Notes under the pieces: generated by a model
Told to the model about the DNA's origin: nothing
The model's database searches: none
What the model saw: the letters and a program-made list of their open reading frames with translations, nothing else
Source: Clostridium sp. HBUAS56010
Lineage (GTDB): Bacteria; Bacillota; Clostridia; Lachnospirales; Lachnospiraceae
Length of the DNA stretch: 64,000 nt
Direction of reading: 5' to 3'
Assembly (NCBI RefSeq): GCF_007115105.1
Contig: NZ_SULJ01000009.1
Location: 62,001 to 126,000 of the forward strand
Translations under genes and position numbers: made by a program
In this document: one piece after another, positions 20,618-29,611 of the stretch
How positions within the stretch are numbered: position 1 is the first letter of the stretch
Layout: every line of letters begins with the position of its first letter

Positions 20618-21896
20618 CACATTCCTCCACAAAAGCCCATGTATGGTCTATTCTAGAAACGCCAATATCATTAATCACTGAATATATTTGAATTTTATAT
20701 GCCTCTTTAAAATAATCTATTGGAGTACCAACATCAGTTTCTATTGCAAGATCAATACTATACTCTCCAGGTAATAGCCCAATATGATTTAGCGAAATTT
20801 TACAATAGCCATCTTTTGACAAATTGAATCCTTTTATATTATCAATGAATGTATTTGTGCCATAGCAATGTATTCCATCACTTCTATAAATTCCAATTCC
20901 AACTACAGCATTATTGACAGTTTTCAAAACTTTATAATTGAACCTTATTAAAATATCTTCACCTGTGCAAAAGACATTTCTTGGAATATTATCTTTATCA
21001 AGTGACAATATTTCTTTAATTCTTGCATAACCATTCCCCCATCTTTGTTTCTGGTCTTCTGTTGGATCAGAATTCTTATACTCTGGATCTCCATTCTCTA
21101 TTTCGATTTTTTCTTCAATTTTTTTATTATTTTTAAGTACTTCTATAGTCTTATCTCTTTTCTTTCCCATAAAATCCATATATGCAAAATGAACATCTCT
21201 TGGTGGTCCCGCCTGTATTACTATACCATCTTGAATCCAAATCGTACGATCACATATCTGTTCAATCTGCCCTAATGAATGTGAAACAATGACAATTGTA
21301 GCTCCATTCGCTTTAATTTCTCTTAACTTATTAAAACATTTCGCTTGAAAATTAGCATCGCCTACTGCAAGTATTTCATCAATTAACAAAATATCTGCAT
21401 CCACATTAATTGCTATAGAAAAGGCCAGCCTCATATACATTCCAGAAGAATATGTTCTTACAGGATTATCAATAAACTGCTCCAGTTCTGAAAAAGCTAT
21501 AATATCATTTAATCTCTCATCTATTTCTTTCCTTGTCAGGCCAAAAATAGAAGCATTGGTATATATATTCTGTCTGCCACTCATATCCGGGTGAAATCCT
21601 GCACCTAATTCAATCAAGCTAGAAATCCGCCCCCTCATTTCAATGATTCCAGAATCAGGATACATAATTTTAGTCAATAGCTTTAAAGTAGTACTCTTCC
21701 CACACCCATTATGACCAATTAACCCGATAGCTTCTCCCTTTTTCACCTCAAAACTAATTTTTTTTAAGACTTCCCGCTCTTCATACTTTCTTCGTTTACT
21801 AAACAAAAGTAATTCCTTTAATGTCCTTCCTTTATCCAGAAATACCTTGAACCGTTTAGTTACATTATGAACCTCTATTGCATTTTCTAGCCTCAT
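20604..21896 (-). CDS. wzt: Polysaccharide ABC exporter ATPase with Wzt C-terminal domain
   Basis: A 430-residue ATPase that powers export of the finished glycan. Walker A GHNGCGKST is at residues 61-69, the ABC signature YSSGM at about 149-153 and Walker B ILLIDE at about 169-174. Residues about 270-420 form an added beta-rich domain matching the Wzt C-terminal carbohydrate-binding type. In O-antigen systems that domain recognises the modified non-reducing end, which agrees with the methyltransferase gene immediately after. The start is ATG 21896 overlapping the permease stop (TAATG); the longer frame upstream is inside the permease gene. It is the first of two Wzt paralogues in the window. 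Confidence 0.93.
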   Translation of the reverse strand: MRLENAIEVHNVTKRFKVFLDKGRTLKELLLFSKRRKYEEREVLKKISFEVKKGEAIGLIGHNGCGKSTTLKLLTKIMYPDSGIIEMRGRISSLIELGAGFHPDMSGRQNIYTNASIFGLTRKEIDERLNDIIAFSELEQFIDNPVRTYSSGMYMRLAFSIAINVDADILLIDEILAVGDANFQAKCFNKLREIKANGATIVIVSHSLGQIEQICDRTIWIQDGIVIQAGPPRDVHFAYMDFMGKKRDKTIEVLKNNKKIEEKIEIENGDPEYKNSDPTEDQKQRWGNGYARIKEILSLDKDNIPRNVFCTGEDILIRFNYKVLKTVNNAVVGIGIYRSDGIHCYGTNTFIDNIKGFNLSKDGYCKISLNHIGLLPGEYSIDLAIETDVGTPIDYFKEAYKIQIYSVINDIGVSRIDHTWAFVEECDEKY

Positions 21897-22672
21897 TACA
21901 ATTCCTCCACAAAATGTCTTTTCAGTCTGGAAAACACCACCATCCCCACAACTAATAATACCATGCCCAAACACACGGCATGTACTAATGTCCCCAATTC
22001 CGGCACCTTTTTGTAATATAGAATATCACGATAAGCCACAATTACAGGTGTCATTGGATTCAAATAAAAAATAGTCCGAAATTGATCTGGAACCATGTCT
22101 ACAGAGTACATCACAGGAGTCAAAAACTGCCATGCCATAGTAACAATTCCCAAAATATATTCTACATCTCTTAAATATACAGTCACTGCTGAAGAAATCA
22201 TGGCAAAGCTTAAAGCAAGAATATATTCAATAATCATAATAACAGGAAGATACAAAAGAGCGATTAGGTTAATTCCTTTTCCTGAAACAATTAATACTCC
22301 AAAAATCACAAAAAAGCTTAAAAGCATATTTATAAACTGACTTGTTACAAATGCTATCGGAAGAACTTCTCTTGGAAAATAAATTTTTTTAACCATTTCC
22401 TTTTGGGACCAGATGCAACTGGAACCACCGGAAAGAGAGGTGCTAAAAAAAATCCAGGGTATTAATGCAACAAAAAGAAATAAATAATAGTCTTCTATCC
22501 CGCTTCGCATAATAACTGAAAATACCATTGTATATACACCTAGTTGCAACAACGGATTTATAAATGTCCATAAAAAACCTAATGCAGACCCCTTATATCT
22601 TCCATTTAAATCTCTACGAACTAGGCTAAATATCATTTCTCTGTAAGCATATAGCTCTTTTATTGTCTTCAT
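21896..22672 (-). CDS. wzm: Polysaccharide ABC exporter permease
   Basis: A 258-residue integral membrane protein of the ABC-2 type, about six helices, with the amphipathic N-terminal region YAYREMIFSLVRRDLNGRY and the GFLWTFINP segment diagnostic of Wzm/TagG/RgpC-type exporters. It forms the channel with the ATPase encoded next. Its stop codon overlaps the wzt start. It should move a lipid-linked glycan to the outer face of the membrane. Confidence 0.93.
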   Translation of the reverse strand: MKTIKELYAYREMIFSLVRRDLNGRYKGSALGFLWTFINPLLQLGVYTMVFSVIMRSGIEDYYLFLFVALIPWIFFSTSLSGGSSCIWSQKEMVKKIYFPREVLPIAFVTSQFINMLLSFFVIFGVLIVSGKGINLIALLYLPVIMIIEYILALSFAMISSAVTVYLRDVEYILGIVTMAWQFLTPVMYSVDMVPDQFRTIFYLNPMTPVIVAYRDILYYKKVPELGTLVHAVCLGMVLLVVGMVVFSRLKRHFVEEL

Positions 22673-22687
22673 AGTGCTCTTATCCTT

Positions 22688-23857
22688 CTATAATTCAATT
22701 AATTTTCTATATTTTCCAATGGTGTTATCCCAGTTGTAATATTCACTCACATACTGCTTTCCTGCAATGCTCATTTTTTTATATTTCATTTCATCTTGAT
22801 ACAACACTTCTATATCATCTGCAAATTGCTCATATGTTTTATAAGTAAACCCTGCCCCACTTTTCTCACAATGTCCTGCCAGAACAGAACATGCTCCATT
22901 TACCACCACAGGAACACCACTTGCCAAAGCTTCCAAAACGGCCAAGGATAAACTCTCATGCTCTGACGGCATAATCAATGCTCTAGCACCAGCTATTGCT
23001 GATCCTTTTTCTTTTTCACTTAAAAATCCCAAGCAAATAATTTGTTCATCCACAGGTTTTTCCATCATCATTTTACCTACAACAATTAATTTTAAATCTT
23101 TCTGATACTGGTTATTATACTTGGTAAAATACATAAACAACTCATCACATTTCTTACTTGTATCAACTCTGCCTACATAAATGATATAATTTGTATTAAT
23201 CCCATACTTTTTTCTAAAATCTTCACAATCTACTTTTTCAGGTATATCGATACCTGATCCGGCAATTATATTAGGCACATTATGATTTTCAAAAAGCTGT
23301 TCAGCAAATTTTCTTTCTTCCTCTGTCAAATATATAATTCCCTTTGGAGATTTAAATATCTCTTCATATACACTGAAATAAATGCAATACTCGTCATGTG
23401 CAGTAGGTACTAATATTGCCTTTTTTGCCACCTCTGGCAGCCCCACCGCCGTTGTATAATACAAATATGTCACAAAAATAAATGTATCAAAATGATCTTT
23501 ATTTTTTTTAATGTATTCTATTAATTGGGGGCAATAGGGACCCTGTAATTTAATCCACATAGGTTCCAATAATTTATTAAGATTCGGAAAAAGCTGAACC
23601 ATTTTATTAATAACTTTAAATAATATTATATTGCGTATTTTTTCCACCTGGAATCGATGAACTTTTACACCATTTTCATCCATAACACCTGCTGGATAAT
23701 ACGGTTTCCATTTATCATAATTCAAAGCAGTCGTTGTTAACACCTCAATATCGTAATATTCCTTAAGATGCTCAGCCAGCTTTTTTGTATAATATTCCGA
23801 CCCTCCATTAACTTCCGTCCCATATCGTTGATTTATAATAGCAATTTTCTTTTTCAT
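22688..23857 (-). CDS. Glycosyltransferase family 4
   Basis: A 389-residue GT4. Acceptor loop YGTEVNGGSEYYTKKLAEHL is near residues 11-30, and the C-terminal domain has IYVGRVDTSKKCDEL, then ICLGFLSEKEK and the donor motif MPSEHESLSLAVLEALASG (EX7E). The ATG at 23857 is eight bases after AAGGAG; the ATG six bases upstream lies too close to that site. The gene begins within a few bases of the stop of its upstream neighbour and precedes the exporter genes. It is a good candidate for a mannosyl- or rhamnosyltransferase building the repeat. Confidence 0.88.
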   Translation of the reverse strand: MKKKIAIINQRYGTEVNGGSEYYTKKLAEHLKEYYDIEVLTTTALNYDKWKPYYPAGVMDENGVKVHRFQVEKIRNIILFKVINKMVQLFPNLNKLLEPMWIKLQGPYCPQLIEYIKKNKDHFDTFIFVTYLYYTTAVGLPEVAKKAILVPTAHDEYCIYFSVYEEIFKSPKGIIYLTEEERKFAEQLFENHNVPNIIAGSGIDIPEKVDCEDFRKKYGINTNYIIYVGRVDTSKKCDELFMYFTKYNNQYQKDLKLIVVGKMMMEKPVDEQIICLGFLSEKEKGSAIAGARALIMPSEHESLSLAVLEALASGVPVVVNGACSVLAGHCEKSGAGFTYKTYEQFADDIEVLYQDEMKYKKMSIAGKQYVSEYYNWDNTIGKYRKLIEL

Positions 23858-23859
23858 AT

Positions 23860-25134
23860 TCATTGCTCCTTATAAATACTACTAATTCTTTTATTAATTA
23901 TTTTCACCGCATTTGACATGCTAAGTTTTTTTTCAATATAATCTTTTGCTTTATCTGAAAGTATATGGTAAAACTCTGAATCATCGTATAACCTTCGCAT
24001 ATAATCTGCTCCCTGTTTTTCATTCGGTTCTGCCCAGCGATTCCCTTTCTTAAACGAACCAAAATCTTTGTTCAAAGTTATCAGCTCCGCATCCACCATA
24101 CATGCCGTTTCTTTTGTCATGAATTCGGTGTTTGATGACCAATTTGTGGCAATCGTTGGCTTTCCCAATAACATTGCTTCCGCAAGAACCAAACCAAACC
24201 CTTCTGCCCTATGCAAAGACACAACCACATCCACGCAGTATATCAGTTCATTCACTTGCTGCCTTTCCAAAATTTCAATAATAAAATAGACATTTTTATG
24301 TTCTGGAAGCATAGAACTAATCAGATCAATTTCTTTCTCTGAAGGATTATTAATCTTGATTACCAACCCCACATCTTCTTCCTTAGAAAACGCCATTTTA
24401 AAAGCTTCAATCACCGCCTTAGGATTCTTTCGTTCTGTCATACTTGTCCGATCATACATCATTAAATACAAAAACTTGTCTGTCGGCAAACCAAATCTTT
24501 TTCTGTAATCATTTTTACCCTTTTCCGGGATTGTTAAACTCACATGGTAAGGGATCGTCACTACCTTTAAATCTGTTTTCTTTTGAATGCAGTCAGATAT
24601 AAATTTTGAAGGTGTCCAGATCTCGTCCATACAATGAAAACAGGGAACCCATTCATCAGGGAAATCCTCAAGTTCCCATAGCCAAAAGCCAATATTATAC
24701 CTACCGTTCCAAATTTTATTATGAGCCTGTTGAAAAGCCAGTCCCAGTTCATGGGGATTGATATGAATCAAATTAATATTGTATGGTAACTCACTGCTAA
24801 TCTTACTTTCATATTGCTGATAATTGCCTTCAGACATAGTTCCCAATTGATCATACTGATAAATAGAATACGGAATACCAGATGCCTCTAATTCATCTGC
24901 CACCAGCCTACAGCTTTGTCCCAATCCAGTTTCAGCTCTAATATTCCCTATAAGATTAATTCCATCTTTGAATTTCTTTCGGTCAAATGGTTCTATGTTA
25001 ATCCTTGAAATTTTTTGAAAACTTTTTTTTATCATATTTCCTTTTATTCTTTTTAAAAAATCATAAGGAAATATCTTTAATAATATAGGCTTCCATTTCA
25101 TTGTAATACTTAATATCTTATTTGAAATATTCAT
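23860..25134 (-). CDS. Glycosyltransferase family 4-like, with basic N-terminal extension
   Basis: About 424 residues. A basic, hydrophobic N-terminal extension of roughly 55 residues precedes a GT-B domain that starts INLIGNIRAETGLGQS, a loop shared with mannosyltransferases of the type found in long-chain glycan clusters. The donor site includes VVSLHRAEGFGLVLAEAM (EX7E). ATG 25134 is preferred over a TTG two codons earlier. It sits between two other GT4 genes with overlaps of a few bases. The extension may attach the enzyme to the membrane or a partner; that is inference. Confidence 0.85.
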   Translation of the reverse strand: MNISNKILSITMKWKPILLKIFPYDFLKRIKGNMIKKSFQKISRINIEPFDRKKFKDGINLIGNIRAETGLGQSCRLVADELEASGIPYSIYQYDQLGTMSEGNYQQYESKISSELPYNINLIHINPHELGLAFQQAHNKIWNGRYNIGFWLWELEDFPDEWVPCFHCMDEIWTPSKFISDCIQKKTDLKVVTIPYHVSLTIPEKGKNDYRKRFGLPTDKFLYLMMYDRTSMTERKNPKAVIEAFKMAFSKEEDVGLVIKINNPSEKEIDLISSMLPEHKNVYFIIEILERQQVNELIYCVDVVVSLHRAEGFGLVLAEAMLLGKPTIATNWSSNTEFMTKETACMVDAELITLNKDFGSFKKGNRWAEPNEKQGADYMRRLYDDSEFYHILSDKAKDYIEKKLSMSNAVKIINKRISSIYKEQ

Positions 25135-25136
25135 AA

Positions 25137-26261
25137 TCAACCATCTTTCAACAAGCTCTCATATAACTCCATTATTCGATTCATCATAACACCCATTGTA
25201 TAGTTATCCTCCAAGCGCTTTCTTGCAGCATATCCCATCTCATATCTCTCACAAGGGTGTTCTACCAACCACCGCATGGCATCGCGTAATTGCAATTTAT
25301 TCCCAGGTTCCACAGTCAATCCAGTAATCCCATTCAAACTAACCTCCGGGACTCCGCTGGGCAGGTTTGTATTAATTACAGGCTTCCCATATGCCATAGC
25401 CTCCAACTGCACGAGTCCAAAAGCTTCACTCTTTGCTATAGAAGGTAAAACAAATACATCACATTTAGAAAATTCGCTATATAATCGTTTTTCTTCTACT
25501 TTCCCTAGAAAATGAACATGCTCTGACATTCCATGTTCCTTTATATAAGCTTTTAAATCATTCTCTCTATCACCGCACCCAATTATAGTTAATTCAGCAT
25601 TCTCTACACTTTCAAAAGCATTGATTAACACATCTACACCCTTGTAATATACAAGCCTTCCAACGAACAAAAACCTGGCATATTTTTGCATATTAGGTTT
25701 AGCCTGATTCAAATATTCTTTCCCCATTTGTTCAATCTTTTGATTAACAGCAAAAGGAATAGTAACACACTTATCTTCATAAGGCTTTAAATAGGAAGAG
25801 CCCTTTATCACTCCATCAGCCCCGATAATTATGGCATCAGCCCGTTTTAAAAATCGCTCCATAATTGGTCTGTATATAATCATTAACTTTTTTTGTTTCA
25901 CAACATCACTATGCCAATACAATACAACTTTACCATGATAACCAGAAAGCAAACACGCAAGATCGCCAAGAGGAAACGGGGCATGGAATTGAAGAATATC
26001 CTGATTTCTTGATTTATTCCGAAGTTTTAAAAAAAAGCTTAAAGATATAGGCATAGAGAATAGAATACCAAAACTTCCACAACGCTGTACCTCCACTCCA
26101 TTAACTTGTTCCGTAACTCCATGTCCTTTTGGCTGACACACCAAAACACTCATTTCAACTTTGTCTTTCAATCCTTCCGCTATATGTTGAACCGTCCGCT
26201 CTATTCCTCCAATATCTGGATAATATAATTTATTAACCTGTAATATTTTTATCTTCTTCAC
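25137..26261 (-). CDS. Glycosyltransferase family 4
   Basis: A 374-residue GT4 with the acceptor loop YYPDIGGIERTVQHIAEGL (residues about 13-31). The C-terminal domain has RFLFVGRLVYYKGVDVLI and the donor motif PSIAKSEAFGLVQLEAMAYG. It starts with GTG behind AGGAG and overlaps the end of the initiating transferase gene by 29 bases. That placement directly after the initiator suggests it may add the second sugar of the lipid-linked chain, but this is inferred from gene order. Confidence 0.88.
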   Translation of the reverse strand: MKKIKILQVNKLYYPDIGGIERTVQHIAEGLKDKVEMSVLVCQPKGHGVTEQVNGVEVQRCGSFGILFSMPISLSFFLKLRNKSRNQDILQFHAPFPLGDLACLLSGYHGKVVLYWHSDVVKQKKLMIIYRPIMERFLKRADAIIIGADGVIKGSSYLKPYEDKCVTIPFAVNQKIEQMGKEYLNQAKPNMQKYARFLFVGRLVYYKGVDVLINAFESVENAELTIIGCGDRENDLKAYIKEHGMSEHVHFLGKVEEKRLYSEFSKCDVFVLPSIAKSEAFGLVQLEAMAYGKPVINTNLPSGVPEVSLNGITGLTVEPGNKLQLRDAMRWLVEHPCERYEMGYAARKRLEDNYTMGVMMNRIMELYESLLKDG

Positions 26262-27630
26262 TATATTCTCCTGGGACTAATGTAGCAGTCGTTTGTCCTT
26301 CCGCTATCCCTTCTGTGCTATCCTTCATGAATATAACCTTTAACGTCATTAGTATCAACTTTAAATCTAATAGAAATGAATGATTTTCTATATACATTAA
26401 ATCCATTTTCAGCTTATCATAGGGTGTTGTATTATATTTTCCATAAATCTGAGCATAGCCCGTTAATCCGCCCTTTACCTTTAGCCGATAATCAAATTCT
26501 GGCATATACTCCCGATATTCTGCAGCTATTTGGGGCCGCTCAGGTCTTGGTCCCACAAGAGACATTTCCCCTTTGAGAATGTTAAACAACTGTGGTAACT
26601 CATCAATACGGGTTCTCCTTATGATTTTTCCAATTGGGGTTATTCGAACATCCCCTTCTGCAGATAAACGCGCAATCCCGTCCTTTTCCGCATTCATAAT
26701 CATACTACGAAATTTATAAACATCAAACTCCATTCCTCCCATAGTGAGGCGAGTTTGTCTGTGAATAATTGTTCCTCCGTCATACAGTTTAATTAGAATA
26801 GTTGTAATTAACATAATTGGAGAAGTAATTAACAACAATAGGACGGATAAAATAATATCTGTTATACGTTTTAAAAACTTTTCTTCAAACGTAAAACCAT
26901 TATTTCTAGACAAAAGTAACGGAGTATCAAATATATGAATATCGTCAGATCCTCTAAGAATTATATCAGAAATTTTAGGGGATAGATATGTCCGAATAGA
27001 CTTTTCAAAACAATATTTCATTATTACATTTCTATATTGAGAAGGTATATCGCCAATTATAACTGCTTCATAACCCTTAAGCCTTTCAAATATGTAATCC
27101 ATCCCTTTTTTTATATTCACTGTCTCGCAAATATTGTATTTATCCTCTCTTGTATCAATTTTGGTCTTTAAACCAAATACTGATCTTTCACCGTAGACTA
27201 ATATCATTTTCTTCGGTGGAAACATCATACTATAAAACCGTTGAAATACGTTCGTCCAAATAGTAATTATAAGAATTTGAATAAAAGTCAGTAGAATAAG
27301 AGGAACTCCATTTACAAAATGTCGATCAAGTAAGCATATCTGCAAATATGTAACTGCATTCACACATATAGTCGATAAAACTTGAGAATATACAATATCG
27401 GCCTTTTTTAAATACCCTACTTTGAAGCCTCCATAGGTATTGGTAAAGGAAAAAAACAATGCCCCATATAATGATGCCATCAACCAATTCCCTTTTCGAA
27501 AAAATGGTAATTCAATATTGCTATTGTAATATTGTAACCATACAATCCAAAATATAATCATATGAAGTAAAATTGATGTCGCCAAAAAAAAGCATTTAAT
27601 AATTCGTTTAAACTGTTCTTTTTGATTCAT
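26233..27630 (-). CDS. Undecaprenyl-phosphate sugar phosphotransferase (WcaJ/WbaP-like)
   Basis: A 465-residue polyisoprenyl-phosphate hexose-1-phosphate transferase that starts glycan synthesis on undecaprenyl phosphate. Four N-terminal membrane helices (about residues 10-125) and a central CoA-binding-like region lead to the catalytic domain (about 255-450). This begins with a re-entrant helix and shows DVYKFRSM, RRTRIDELPQLFNI, GPRPERP and KGGLTGYAQ, all hallmarks of the family. It is the first gene of a long operon with its own promoter. The substrate, commonly UDP-glucose or UDP-galactose, cannot be fixed by eye. Confidence 0.92.
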   Translation of the reverse strand: MNQKEQFKRIIKCFFLATSILLHMIIFWIVWLQYYNSNIELPFFRKGNWLMASLYGALFFSFTNTYGGFKVGYLKKADIVYSQVLSTICVNAVTYLQICLLDRHFVNGVPLILLTFIQILIITIWTNVFQRFYSMMFPPKKMILVYGERSVFGLKTKIDTREDKYNICETVNIKKGMDYIFERLKGYEAVIIGDIPSQYRNVIMKYCFEKSIRTYLSPKISDIILRGSDDIHIFDTPLLLSRNNGFTFEEKFLKRITDIILSVLLLLITSPIMLITTILIKLYDGGTIIHRQTRLTMGGMEFDVYKFRSMIMNAEKDGIARLSAEGDVRITPIGKIIRRTRIDELPQLFNILKGEMSLVGPRPERPQIAAEYREYMPEFDYRLKVKGGLTGYAQIYGKYNTTPYDKLKMDLMYIENHSFLLDLKLILMTLKVIFMKDSTEGIAEGQTTATLVPGEYSEEDKNITG

Positions 27631-27676
27631 AATTGTTTTAACCTCTTCTTATTGCTTTAACTCCAAGACTTTTATT

Positions 27677-27706
27677 AGTATAACATATTTAATCGACTTA
27701 GTACAA
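27677..27706 (-). promoter_or_regulatory. Promoter of the glycan assembly operon
   Basis: Minus-strand TTGTAC (27706-27701) and TATACT (27682-27677) have an 18-base spacer, 47 bases before the initiating transferase gene and just after the terminator of the gene upstream. Confidence 0.5.
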
Positions 27707-27764
27707 TCTTCTCCATAACAAAATAGGATGTTATTATTTAAGAATTTATGAATATTTTACCTTA

Positions 27765-27822
27765 TAAAAAATCAAGATAACCAATGAATACCATAATATC
27801 CATTATTTATCTTGATTTTTAT
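27765..27822 (-). terminator. Terminator after the O-antigen ligase-like gene
   Basis: On the minus strand, arms AATCAAGATAA and TTATCTTGATT flank a 26-base loop and are followed by a T run. The loop is long but the stem and T tract are convincing for a rho-independent terminator. Confidence 0.65.
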
Positions 27823-27837
27823 TTTTCTAATTATTTG

Positions 27838-29424
27838 TTATTCCTCTATAGATTTGGAAGTATATCTGGTTTTCTTCGCTGCCATGATACCTAGCAGAAG
27901 CCAAAAAACAGGTGTTGTTATTGGTAAGTTAAGATTAACAACTGCTTGTATACTATAACTAATAACGGCAAACGCAATAGCCAATATATAAGAATTGTTT
28001 CTATTATGTTTTAATGTATCCAATATATTGCTAATAATAAAAACTAAATAAGACGTCAATCCAGCAACACCAACTGTAATCAACAAATGTAAATACTCAT
28101 TATGTGCACTGTCAAACAATTCTTTATAAGGATTATTTGCAGTTCTTTGCAAAATAAATATGCCAAACGTTTCTGGACCAAAACCAATTATCTTCTTAAA
28201 AATAGATAAACCAGAAAAACGTTCCATTGCATTTCTCCAAATATATCCCCGATGTGTTCCCCAATCATCATTGAACACAAAATACGCACTTAAACCACCA
28301 TACTTTGTAGAATTGCCCAAAATATTTATATCATAATAAATATAAAGTATACCTAGTAAAACAGCCACCATAACAAAGATCCAAATACATTTAAATGTAT
28401 TTCCATATACTTTATCTCTATTACCAAATTTGGTATCTATAGCTTTCTCAATACAGATAGCTGCCCATAAAGCAATCACTATGTAATGTAACCCCGAGAA
28501 GCCAATAACCATGTTAAAAGCACTATCAATACCTAATACCCTATCACCCATAAACAAATTTATCCAATCAATGCATTGTATAACAGTAAAAAATGTTGTT
28601 ATAATTATCAAATATTTTCGCATTCCATTTTTACTAGAAAAAAGAATAAATGGCAACAAGCAAAATAATGATGCTAAACTGAGATATGCATTATCACTAA
28701 CTCCCATTATAATTGCAAAAAAACTAATAACCATACAAATATAATAAATAACAGATTGTTTTAACTCTTTACTTAAAGAAAATAATACCGTTGAAATTGC
28801 TACAATAATCCCCACATAAGCAGTATACGTATTGATATTGCCAATAGTTGAAGTAAAAATTGCTCTTTGTCCTGCGACCATTGGAGCCTTGAATTTAAAA
28901 ATATCTAATTTAAAATAATCTGTAATACCAAATAGACATATAAATATACCCGCCGCAATAATTATATTAATATCATTTTTTTTGAACTCCCAGAATTTAC
29001 TAACACAAAAATACGATAGAACATACCATGTAATTAAAAATAACCCTGTAAATCTGCCTTCATTTCCCCAAAAAGATTCAAATACAAAATCCGATGTTAT
29101 TGTTGACAGAATAGTAATTAAATAAAAAGCTAATACTGAATAATCTGTTAGAGTTAAATTTTCAAAAGCTTTATTTAATAAATCCTTATCTACAGATTGA
29201 ATTATCTTGTACCTCTGCAAAATAACGCAAATGACTAGTATTATAATCATAGTAATAGTACAAATGCAATAAAAATAATATTTGGAAATAAGAATATCAA
29301 AATACTTATTTCTAACAAACAATGGAAGCCCTACACCTATAAATATGACATATACCCTCATAAATAAAGCAACCAAAGAATTACTTCGATGGACACCACA
29401 ACTATTTTTATTTAACTCCGCCAC
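27838..29424 (-). CDS. O-antigen ligase/polymerase-like membrane protein (Wzy_C type)
   Basis: A 528-residue protein with about twelve hydrophobic helices and a large periplasm-side loop near residues 360-450. The segment GFGPETFGIF followed by DSAHNEYLHLLITVG is the Wzy_C/WaaL pattern, including the histidine used by ligases. Such proteins join a lipid-linked glycan to an acceptor or polymerise repeats outside the membrane. Its presence beside a Wzm/Wzt exporter, where polymerisation is normally cytoplasmic, makes ligase or side-branch activity more likely than polymerase. It starts with GTG behind AAGGAG and forms a single-gene unit ended by a terminator. Confidence 0.85.
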   Translation of the reverse strand: MAELNKNSCGVHRSNSLVALFMRVYVIFIGVGLPLFVRNKYFDILISKYYFYCICTITMIIILVICVILQRYKIIQSVDKDLLNKAFENLTLTDYSVLAFYLITILSTITSDFVFESFWGNEGRFTGLFLITWYVLSYFCVSKFWEFKKNDINIIIAAGIFICLFGITDYFKLDIFKFKAPMVAGQRAIFTSTIGNINTYTAYVGIIVAISTVLFSLSKELKQSVIYYICMVISFFAIIMGVSDNAYLSLASLFCLLPFILFSSKNGMRKYLIIITTFFTVIQCIDWINLFMGDRVLGIDSAFNMVIGFSGLHYIVIALWAAICIEKAIDTKFGNRDKVYGNTFKCIWIFVMVAVLLGILYIYYDINILGNSTKYGGLSAYFVFNDDWGTHRGYIWRNAMERFSGLSIFKKIIGFGPETFGIFILQRTANNPYKELFDSAHNEYLHLLITVGVAGLTSYLVFIISNILDTLKHNRNNSYILAIAFAVISYSIQAVVNLNLPITTPVFWLLLGIMAAKKTRYTSKSIEE

Positions 29425-29554
29425 AGCTATTCTCCTTTTACATCGATATTATTTATAGAAATAATATATCACCAATTTATTATAGTGTTTTTTATCATAT
29501 AGCATCTTAGTACTTTTCATTAATATAACATCTTTAATTGGTTATAAAAAAGGC

Positions 29555-29592
29555 AAAAAGGTCAATAATAGATTTCTCTATTATCGACCTTT
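29555..29592 (-). terminator. Terminator after the secreted repeat protein
   Basis: Minus-strand GGTCGATAATAG and CTATTATTGACC pair (one G-T) around a six-base loop and are followed by TTTTTGCC and a second T run. Strong rho-independent terminator. Confidence 0.85.
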
Positions 29593-29611
29593 CTTTTGAT
29601 ATAACTATCAA

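Noticed and set aside
20604-21974. Longer N-terminus for the first Wzt
   Set aside because: The extra 26 codons overlap the wzm gene and lack a ribosome site; the TAATG overlap gives the natural start.
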